DNA from: Bacteroidaceae bacterium
GTDB lineage: Bacteria > Bacteroidota > Bacteroidia > Bacteroidales > Barnesiellaceae_A
NCBI GenBank assembly: GCA_017410245.1
Contig: JAFQRE010000042.1
Location: forward strand, 1-64,000
Reading direction: 5' to 3'
DNA length: 64,000 bases
Part shown: in pieces, positions 55,538-62,535 of the stretch
Position numbering within the stretch: position 1 is the stretch's first letter
How the letters are laid out: every line of letters starts with the position of its first letter
Program-made: the position numbers and the translations under genes
The notes under the pieces: generated by a model
The model's database searches: none
What the model was told of the DNA's origin: nothing
The model's input: only the letters and a program-made list of their open reading frames with translations

Positions 55538-56497
55538 ATGGCTGGTAAACTACAATTTACGCTCGACGACTATCAAAAGGCAGCCATTAAGTGGCGTAAA
55601 GACCTTTTGATGTTGCCTATCATCGGTATTCAGGACACGCTTCAGTATATGACTGGTCGCCCCGGAATACGATACAAAGAGAATGTCGGCTCTATCTACG
55701 CTGACGCTCAGTTCGCTCCCTACAAGGCTACTCGCTCAGGCAATGTAAACTTGCAACTTGATTTCCGTACGCTCGAAACGCATTTCGGTAATGTGGTCGC
55801 CAAGTTTGAACCTAACTCGGCTATCTCTACTTTGCTTGGCACTGGTGCTACCAAAGGTGCCGGTCAAATGACCACTCCGACTGCTCTCCATGTGCTTGCT
55901 CAAATCGCAAAGGGATTGTCGGAACACCTCAATGACGCTATTTGGAATGGCGTGCGTAACGCGAACGGTGATACTACCAAAGACCTCTTCGACGGCTTTG
56001 ATACCATTACACAAAAGGAAATCACTGCGGGAGCTATCTCTGCCGAGAATGGCAACTATATGAAGATTTCTGAGGAAATCACTTCGGCTAATGCTGTCGA
56101 TGTGGCTAAGGAGATCCTTTTCTCGCTTGACCCTCGTCTTCGCTCTCAGGAACTCCTTATGTTCTGTTCACAAGACTTTGCTGACAAGTATAATGAAGCC
56201 TACCTAATGAGCCATGGTGGTATTCCGTACAATACGCAATACAATCACACCACTGTTGAAGGCTCTAATGGTCGCCTCAAACTTGTGCCTTTGTATAACA
56301 AGGCTGACAGCAAGTTTATCCACATCTGCCCGAAATCAAATATGCTCGTGGGCTACGACCAAATGGGCGACATCGAAAGCATTATGGTCAAGGAATACGA
56401 ACCGTTTATCCTTACCTACATCGCCACTATGTTCTTCGGTGTGCAGTTTGAATCGATTGACAAGCGTCGCTTCAAAGCTGTCGAAATCACTGTCTAA
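55538..56497 (+). CDS. Major capsid protein, HK97-type (probable)
   Basis: 319 residues. Placed right after the head protease. An N-terminal helix-rich stretch, a long E-loop-like section and a beta-rich C-terminal part (GRLKLVPLYNKADSKFIHICPKSNMLVGYDQ, the kind of P-domain/A-domain order found in these shells) fit a capsid. The call rests mostly on position and length; I do not recognise the exact family. Confidence 0.7.
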   Translation: MAGKLQFTLDDYQKAAIKWRKDLLMLPIIGIQDTLQYMTGRPGIRYKENVGSIYADAQFAPYKATRSGNVNLQLDFRTLETHFGNVVAKFEPNSAISTLLGTGATKGAGQMTTPTALHVLAQIAKGLSEHLNDAIWNGVRNANGDTTKDLFDGFDTITQKEITAGAISAENGNYMKISEEITSANAVDVAKEILFSLDPRLRSQELLMFCSQDFADKYNEAYLMSHGGIPYNTQYNHTTVEGSNGRLKLVPLYNKADSKFIHICPKSNMLVGYDQMGDIESIMVKEYEPFILTYIATMFFGVQFESIDKRRFKAVEITV

Positions 56498-56516
56498 TCT
56501 CTAAAATCTAACTACT

Positions 56517-57092
56517 ATGGCTGAATGCTTAAATATTCAACAATCACTCGGTTGGTGCCAAGGTACTCCCGAACTGCCCGGTGTAAAACGCCGTGTGTAC
56601 TATCTCGCGAAATCGGAGATTGTGGAGTGGCCGGCACTTTCTCGCGACGCTAATGGTCGCATTACTTCGGCTCAATATAGTGGTAGCTTTACCCTGAAAG
56701 CCGATAGCAAGTGGAAGTATATCGATATTCTTCCCGATAAGTCGCAATTGACTTCTGAACCTCAGGGAGAACTCCCAAGCCAAACCCAACTCAATAAATT
56801 GGTTGCCGTTCACCCCGGTGTCGGACTGCGTGCCTCGGCTGCTGCTGCCTATATCAACAATTACGACAATGTGTTTCTCGTAGAAGACATGAAAGGCTTC
56901 TTCCGTGTTGTCGGTTGCGATAAGTGGCAGACCAAATCGACGGTCAATCAAGACCTTGGTCAAGGTCCGACTGGTTCAACTTCCACTACTATCAATGTCG
57001 AAGCGACAGACGAATGTCCTGCTCCTTTCTATTTCGGCTTGATTGAGACCGAAGACGGCGACATCGACGCTAACAAGGTTACAGACGCTTAA
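56517..57092 (+). CDS. Putative structural protein (head or tail-tube type)
   Basis: 191 residues, beta-rich with few charged clusters, directly after the capsid. Such genes usually encode decoration, head-completion or tail-tube proteins. No motif decides among these. Confidence 0.5.
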   Translation: MAECLNIQQSLGWCQGTPELPGVKRRVYYLAKSEIVEWPALSRDANGRITSAQYSGSFTLKADSKWKYIDILPDKSQLTSEPQGELPSQTQLNKLVAVHPGVGLRASAAAAYINNYDNVFLVEDMKGFFRVVGCDKWQTKSTVNQDLGQGPTGSTSTTINVEATDECPAPFYFGLIETEDGDIDANKVTDA

Positions 57093-57103
57093 TCTCTCTT
57101 ACT

Positions 57104-57751
57104 ATGGATAACGGAGCTGACTTGATTGATTTGAACGAAATCCTGACCGATATTGTCGTTCCTAAAATTGAAGTCGGCTCTGTTTCTGTTTCAGAAAGCA
57201 AGCCGTCTCAAAAGGACATCTTTGTCGAGGAGAAACGCAAAGCATGGGACAAATCGGTGGAAGCAAGGTGCGACTTTACTTATCGTTTGCGTCTAACAAG
57301 ACGCTCAAATGTGAACTTTGTTTCCATTTGGCAAAAGTCACTTTATGGTCGCACGCTTACTGAAATAAAGGCTGATGATGATATGGTGCAGTTCTTCGCT
57401 GACAGCATTATTCCTGTTATAAAGGAAATGCTCGGCTACAATCTGCCTAATGGCAATTGGGCTGTGGTGACCACTCCTAAACGCCGACATCTGACGAAGA
57501 ACTTTGCAACTCGTATCTCGGAAGTGATCGCCCGACAGCTCGGCATTCCATTCTACGAAGATGTGGCTTCGTGTCGCTCCAAACAGCGAATGAATGCTGT
57601 GTTTACGCTGAATGTTTTGCCGAAAGAGGCTAACTTAATCGTGTTCGACGATTTCGTTACCACAGGGCAAACACTTGCCTCGATGAGAAGACTGCTCGAA
57701 GAGCATGGCAAAAATCTTGTGTTCTTTACCGGAATAAACAACAAACTTTAA
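57104..57751 (+). CDS. ComF-like phosphoribosyltransferase-fold protein in the head operon
   Basis: 215 residues. Residues 180-191, VFDDFVTTGQTL, are the PRPP-binding motif of type I phosphoribosyltransferases, and upstream VVTTPKRRHLTKNFA (121-135) plus RSKQRMN (158-164) follow the ComF pattern. PRTases transfer a ribose-5-phosphate to or from bases; ComF proteins act in DNA uptake, by an unclear mechanism. The first Asp pair in the motif is intact (FDD), so the fold may be active. It sits between capsid-type and terminase-type genes. Confidence 0.78.
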   Translation: MDNGADLIDLNEILTDIVVPKIEVGSVSVSESKPSQKDIFVEEKRKAWDKSVEARCDFTYRLRLTRRSNVNFVSIWQKSLYGRTLTEIKADDDMVQFFADSIIPVIKEMLGYNLPNGNWAVVTTPKRRHLTKNFATRISEVIARQLGIPFYEDVASCRSKQRMNAVFTLNVLPKEANLIVFDDFVTTGQTLASMRRLLEEHGKNLVFFTGINNKL

Positions 57752-57755
57752 TACT

Positions 57756-58355
57756 ATGGCAACAGACAATAAATTTACCGAACTTATTAAGCAATGGCTC
57801 GATACTCCTGCCGACGAGCGTGACTACACTGTCGGTGCGTTGTATCTGCTCAAACTTTCGGGCAATCAGATTATGTATCGTAACATAATGGCGAACCCAA
57901 GCCGAAAGGCTGAGTTTATAGAGTATAACATTCGGAAGTATTACAACTTCCGTGTTCAAGCACTCACACACGCTCAAGTCGAGGAAATGCAGAAGCAAGT
58001 CGATGTTATCGCCCAAGAGCATTTCTCACTTGAAGAGAACAATCCTGCAAAGGATTTCAAGAAAGGTAAGCGTGATGACCACGATGACCTTCCCGACGAT
58101 ATTCAGGCTCTCTATGTGGAGAACCTTTCTATTGTGCAGCGTATGCGTGAAGTGCATCTAAAACTCCGCTCTCTTTCGACTGAAGATAGCACTTGCCCGG
58201 ACAGTGAGCGTTATCCATTCCTTAAAGAACTTATCGAACTCGACAAGCGTCTGCACTCTAATTGGGAACAATATGACCACTATGTGGGTACGCAATCGGA
58301 GTTCCCTAAAGAGGAAAAGAAAGTTTCTAAAAAGAAAACTACCAAGAAAAAATGA
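57756..58355 (+). CDS. Element hypothetical protein
   Basis: 199 residues. A helical, charge-rich sequence ending in a very basic KKVSKKKTTKKK tail that may bind DNA. It overlaps the next gene by ATGA. Not recognised; located in the head operon. Confidence 0.65.
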   Translation: MATDNKFTELIKQWLDTPADERDYTVGALYLLKLSGNQIMYRNIMANPSRKAEFIEYNIRKYYNFRVQALTHAQVEEMQKQVDVIAQEHFSLEENNPAKDFKKGKRDDHDDLPDDIQALYVENLSIVQRMREVHLKLRSLSTEDSTCPDSERYPFLKELIELDKRLHSNWEQYDHYVGTQSEFPKEEKKVSKKKTTKKK

Positions 58356-58873
58356 AACGCAACACATCGATAGACTCTGTATTAAAGCCGTTGAGAGACA
58401 AGTCGTATCAGGCTTATCTCTCTAACGCTGTGCAAGTGGCAGATGTATTGGAATGGATTCTTGAACAGGTGGGAGAAGCCGAAGTGTGGCAAACTTCTTT
58501 CTCCATTTCGGAAGAGTTTTTGCGTCGCCTTTTCTTTATCGAAAAGTCAGGGCGAGTAAAGGCATTCCACCTTGTTCTTGACCATAAGGCGACAAACAAG
58601 ACGCTGAAGCTGTGGGCGTTCATTACGCAAGTTATCGAGCGGACATACCTCGCTGACAATCACAGCAAGATTTTATTGGTAAAATCCACAGCCGGCGATA
58701 CGGTTTGCGTCGTCACTTCGCAAAACCTAACACGAGGAAATCGCTCTGAATCTGCTTTCATCACTACGGATAAGGAAATATTCGCTACGCTTCATAGCCA
58801 GGTCGATGACCTTATTTCCAATCACTCCGTGCCACTGAACGACCTTTTTTCGCAACGCATAAACTCTGATTGA
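58352..58873 (+). CDS. PLD-like protein with one HKD-type half motif
   Basis: 173 residues. HSKILLVK (104-111) followed by VVTSQNLTRGN (120-130) resembles HxK...(G/T)SxN of phospholipase D-type enzymes, whose nucleases work as dimers. The Asp of the HKD signature is not at its normal spacing, so catalysis is uncertain. It lies in a head-gene operon, where a nuclease could help DNA processing. Confidence 0.6.
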   Translation: MKRNTSIDSVLKPLRDKSYQAYLSNAVQVADVLEWILEQVGEAEVWQTSFSISEEFLRRLFFIEKSGRVKAFHLVLDHKATNKTLKLWAFITQVIERTYLADNHSKILLVKSTAGDTVCVVTSQNLTRGNRSESAFITTDKEIFATLHSQVDDLISNHSVPLNDLFSQRINSD

Positions 58874-58874
58874 T

Positions 58875-59150
58875 ATGAACTACACTCCCGAACAACTTGA
58901 CCAAATAGAGAAATTCGCTTCCATATACCTCAAAATATCGGATATGGCAGTCATTCTTGATATTGCCCCTGAACAGCTTCGCTGGGACATATCGCAGAAA
59001 GATACCGAAGTTTCAAGACGCTATTATCGTGGTAAAGCAGCTTCTAAAGTGAAGTTGCTACACCAAGAAATGCTACTTGCCCAAGTTGGTTCTCCTCTTG
59101 CGATTGAAAACACTCACAAGAATCTACTCGACATGGAAGATGACGAGTGA
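58875..59150 (+). CDS. Putative small DNA-binding protein, terminase small-subunit-like
   Basis: 91 residues. A helix-turn-helix-like beginning (YLKISDMAVILDIAPEQLRWDI) and a helical C-terminus match small terminase subunits in style. The large terminase follows one gene later. Not recognised by family. Confidence 0.5.
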   Translation: MNYTPEQLDQIEKFASIYLKISDMAVILDIAPEQLRWDISQKDTEVSRRYYRGKAASKVKLLHQEMLLAQVGSPLAIENTHKNLLDMEDDE

Positions 59151-59173
59151 TAATTAACTTAAAAGTAAATTAT

Positions 59174-59803
59174 ATGGCTTATCCTAACGCACTTGAACTT
59201 TGTCGCTCCGACCTCTTTACTAAAGAGGACGAGTTGCGCCAAGCATATCCGCAATTACTTGTGGATAAGGTGCTTCGTGTGCGTGATATGTATAATTGGT
59301 GTATTGCCAATCCTGATGCTAAGGATAGGCAGTTCGTGGAACAGGAACTAAGCCGTTACGACATTTCAAAGGTCGTGGCTTATTCCGACCTCGCCATTGT
59401 CAAGACTCTGCTCCCTACACTTGCCACTGCAAGCAGGGATTTTCATCGTTGGCGTTACAATGAAATGATTCTTGAAACATACCAAATGGCGAAGAAGCGT
59501 AAAGACACCAAGACTATGGAGAAAGCAGCTTCGTCGTATGCGAAGTATAATCGCATTGACCTTGAAGATGAACAGGCAGTGCCTTACGAAATGATAGTGG
59601 TTCAGCCGTTCACTGCTACCTCTGACCCTACGGTGCTCGGTATCAAGCCTATCCCGAACATCAACGATAAAATTAAGGCTATGCTTAATAAGTATCGCGC
59701 TGAAACTATCGACATCGAGGACATCACTTACGAAGAAGCTGACCTCGAAGAAGAATCTTTATTCCCACCGCAAAATAAGGAAGACGACAATGAGCAAGAA
59801 TGA
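59174..59803 (+). CDS. Element hypothetical protein before the large terminase
   Basis: About 209 residues, helical, with an acidic C-terminus. It may be the true small terminase or a head-completion protein. I use the Met at 59174 (MAYPNAL); the earlier one at 59147 overlaps the previous gene. It overlaps the terminase by 14 bases. Confidence 0.55.
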   Translation: MAYPNALELCRSDLFTKEDELRQAYPQLLVDKVLRVRDMYNWCIANPDAKDRQFVEQELSRYDISKVVAYSDLAIVKTLLPTLATASRDFHRWRYNEMILETYQMAKKRKDTKTMEKAASSYAKYNRIDLEDEQAVPYEMIVVQPFTATSDPTVLGIKPIPNINDKIKAMLNKYRAETIDIEDITYEEADLEEESLFPPQNKEDDNEQE

Positions 59804-61421
59804 TAAATCCGTTTACTTCAACACGCCACAGCGTTTGACGCAGTTAATCGGGGCGAACACTACCGTGATCGTCGCCGGCCGTCGTACTGGTAAGACGGAC
59901 TCCATTGCGTCGCCTTTCGTGCTTCGTAATATGCAGAGAATGCCCGGCTCTACCGGTGGTATAGTCGTGCCTACTTTCAAGCATGGCTTGACTAATACGC
60001 TCCCAGGACTCTTCGCTGCTTGGAAGCGTTGGGGATTTATCAATGGCATTCATTATGTCGTCGGTCGTCGCCCACCCAAATCGTTCGCTAAGCCTATCAT
60101 CGAGCCGTCGGACTATGAGCATGTCATATCCTTTTACAATGGCTCGTGTGCAATCATCATTTCACAAGATAGACCCGGCTCGTCTAACTCGCTGACGCTC
60201 TCTTGGATTCTTGTCGATGAAGCGAAGTTCGTGGATTATGAACGGCTTAAAGATGAAACGCTTCCTGCTAATGGTGGTATAAAAAGCCATTTCGGTCATC
60301 ATTCGTGCAATCACTCGATGATGATTCTTTCGGATATGCCTCAGACTCAGAAAGGCTCGTGGTTCTTGCACTATGAGGACAAAATGGATAAGGAACTTAT
60401 CGCCACCATTGAGGGTACTGTGTATGAGATATGGCGAACTAAGGAGCGTATTCGCGCCCTTAACGCAAAGGGTGTGGCTGTTCCCCCTTATCTCAAATCG
60501 TACCTTCGTCGCCTCGATACAAATCTGAATAAAATGCGTTCGGTCGCTGTTTACTACAAGGAGTATTCTTCTATCGAGAATCTGCAACTCCTTGGCGAAA
60601 ACTACATCAAGCAGATGAAACGCGACCTCACTCCGAAGACTTTCCAAACCTCTATTCTGTGTCAGAGGATCGGAATAGCCAAAGACGGATTTTATTCATC
60701 GATGAAAGAAAGTCATAAATACAACGCCTCGGATTTCGCATACCTCGATTCGCTCGGCTATGACTTTAATCCCAACTTGCTCGACTGCCGTGCTGACGCT
60801 GATGTCAATCCTCATGCTCCAATCTGCATTGGTATGGACTACAATGCCAATATCAACTGGATTGTTGCCGGTCAGCCTAATGGCCGACGATTGAACATAA
60901 TAAAGTCGTTTTATGTCAAATTCGAGCGTAAAATCCCTGCGCTTATTGAGGAGTTTTGTCGTTACTACGCCAATCATCAAAATAAGACGGTGGTCTATTA
61001 TTACGACACTACCGCACTCGGTGCAAACTATGCTGTAAACGAGCAAGATTTCCACTGGGTAGTGTGCCACGAATTTGAACGTCACGGCTGGCAAGTAGAA
61101 GATGTGTATCTCGGCAATCCTATGCGACACGATGAAAAATACCTCTTGATAAATCAAGGGTTTGCTGGCAAACAACGCCTAATGCCATTCTTCAACCGAC
61201 AGAATAATGATGACCTTATTCTTGCTGTTCAGTCTGCCGGCGTTACTCGTGGTCGCAATGGTTTTCGTAAGGACAAAGGTGGCGAAAAGTTAGCCGAAAC
61301 AGAAGAAGACCTGCTACAACATCGCACCGACGGAACAGACGCGTTCGATACGCTCTACATCGGTTGCGAGAAGTTCCCACATCGTGAGATTATGCCCTAC
61401 ACTTCAAGTGGAGTGCTGTAA
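59790..61421 (+). CDS. Terminase large subunit (DNA packaging ATPase-nuclease)
   Basis: 543 residues. The ATPase domain has Walker A AGRRTGKTD (29-37) and Walker B SWILVDEAKF (about 140-150); SDMPQTQKGS follows as a coupling-type motif. The C-terminal RNase H-like nuclease shows ICIGMDYNANINW (about 345-357) with an acidic residue and VVYYYDTTALGANY (about 400). It would pump DNA into the head. It is last in the operon; terminase at the distal end, after the capsid, is unusual. Confidence 0.92.
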   Translation: MSKNDKSVYFNTPQRLTQLIGANTTVIVAGRRTGKTDSIASPFVLRNMQRMPGSTGGIVVPTFKHGLTNTLPGLFAAWKRWGFINGIHYVVGRRPPKSFAKPIIEPSDYEHVISFYNGSCAIIISQDRPGSSNSLTLSWILVDEAKFVDYERLKDETLPANGGIKSHFGHHSCNHSMMILSDMPQTQKGSWFLHYEDKMDKELIATIEGTVYEIWRTKERIRALNAKGVAVPPYLKSYLRRLDTNLNKMRSVAVYYKEYSSIENLQLLGENYIKQMKRDLTPKTFQTSILCQRIGIAKDGFYSSMKESHKYNASDFAYLDSLGYDFNPNLLDCRADADVNPHAPICIGMDYNANINWIVAGQPNGRRLNIIKSFYVKFERKIPALIEEFCRYYANHQNKTVVYYYDTTALGANYAVNEQDFHWVVCHEFERHGWQVEDVYLGNPMRHDEKYLLINQGFAGKQRLMPFFNRQNNDDLILAVQSAGVTRGRNGFRKDKGGEKLAETEEDLLQHRTDGTDAFDTLYIGCEKFPHREIMPYTSSGVL

Positions 61422-62224
61422 AACGCAATCTTATTTCCACCTAAGCACTTTGCTTCTTTGGTTTTCTTAAGAATACACTCAATCCCTTTTTTATAATCAA
61501 ATTCTATTTGTTTTGCACTTCTAAATTCTAAACAATTATCTACGGTTTCAGGTGTTAATGCTACACATAAAACATCTTTTAATCTTGAATCTATCGCTTT
61601 GGTACTTTCATATGTTATACTTGCATATTTTTTTGTCAATATTTCCGCAAAAATTGCACTAATTCTATATTCTCTTTCTTGTTTCACCTCTTTTTTGAAC
61701 TCATCAGAGATAAATTTTGCAAATATTTTTTGCTCCTCTGTTAGTATCGTTTGATAATACAAATCTCTAATCTCATGACATCTATTATCACCATATACAT
61801 CGCAAATTACTGCGGTACTTATATCACATTTTAGTTCCCACTCGCTAATTATTACTTTGTAGTATTTTTCTTCAGCATTTGGGTTACGAAGACACTCACA
61901 TACTTCTCCTAAAGCTCCTATAAGACCATTCGTTGAATCATTTGCTGAGATACCATAAAACATAGTGTTGTTTGGGGTACTTGCTCTTAAGTATGATGTA
62001 TTCAGATGTGCTGGTTTATAACTTAATCTATCTATTGATGTTATATTCTCATTAGGTTCGATAATTGAAGCCCGATATAAAATTCCTCCTTTTAGTAAAT
62101 AATCACTTGGAAATAGTAATCCACCATTTATTGATGAAAATATGTCCCAAATTTCTTCGGATTGATTGTCATTTGTTATTTGTGATAATAATTCTACAGC
62201 CTCTACTAAATTTATTTTATTCAT
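61397..62224 (-). CDS. RES-domain protein (NAD+ phosphorylase/toxin-like)
   Basis: About 275 residues. The RES pattern is visible: LYRASII (Arg) near residue 50, YLRASTPNNTMFYGI near 80, a Glu in GALGEVCECL near 105, and a Ser in ITYESTKAID followed by VALTPETV near 230. Characterised RES proteins degrade NAD+ and act as toxins with an Xre antitoxin; no such antitoxin is adjacent. Its 3' end overlaps the terminase tail by 25 bp in convergent orientation. The start may also be 62245. Confidence 0.75.
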   Translation of the reverse strand: MNKINLVEAVELLSQITNDNQSEEIWDIFSSINGGLLFPSDYLLKGGILYRASIIEPNENITSIDRLSYKPAHLNTSYLRASTPNNTMFYGISANDSTNGLIGALGEVCECLRNPNAEEKYYKVIISEWELKCDISTAVICDVYGDNRCHEIRDLYYQTILTEEQKIFAKFISDEFKKEVKQEREYRISAIFAEILTKKYASITYESTKAIDSRLKDVLCVALTPETVDNCLEFRSAKQIEFDYKKGIECILKKTKEAKCLGGNKIAFYSTPLEV

Positions 62225-62376
62225 ATTCAATTTATTTAACCTCAAAGATAAATACTTTTTAACAGTTGCACAAAGCTTTCATTGAAAAATCATTTCACTA
62301 TGAAATATATTTTTTGCAATTTTCGCAAACTTATATGTTTTTAAGCATTTGAGCTTATTATTTCGGTTTATTTTAT

Positions 62377-62384
62377 TAACTTTG
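62377..62384 (+). promoter_or_regulatory. Candidate -7 box of the hsdR operon
   Basis: TAACTTTG fits TAnnTTTG. TTTG at 62348-62351 lies 25 bp upstream, longer than ideal. A transcript from here would have a leader of about 145 nt. Confidence 0.4.
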
Positions 62385-62433
62385 CTATCTAAACTAACTC
62401 TTACCGCATTAGACCAGAGAAACTAAACAAATA

Positions 62434-62519
62434 ACGCCCTGTAAAGGCGTGGGACATACAGGAACTCCTTGATAGGTTTTATGAGCTTTGGTCGGCTCGC
62501 GGTAGCTATCGAGGGGTTC
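62434..62519 (+). ncRNA. Candidate structured RNA leader upstream of hsdR
   Basis: ACGCC (62434-62438) pairs with GGCGT (62446-62450). GAACTCCTTGATAG (62462-62475) pairs over 14 bases with 62506-62519, two of the pairs being G-U wobbles, and encloses GAGC (62483-62486) with GCTC (62495-62498). CCTGTA (62438-62443) could instead pair with TACAGG (62457-62462), a mutually exclusive fold. Wobbles in the long stem suggest RNA function. No known class recognised. Confidence 0.5.
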
Positions 62520-62535
62520 TTTGCTTTTAGCAGAT

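Noticed and set aside
48372..61421. Reading the region as a complete tailed prophage
   Set aside because: No portal, tail, holin, lysin or integrase gene lies within view; only replication, control and head/packaging genes are present.
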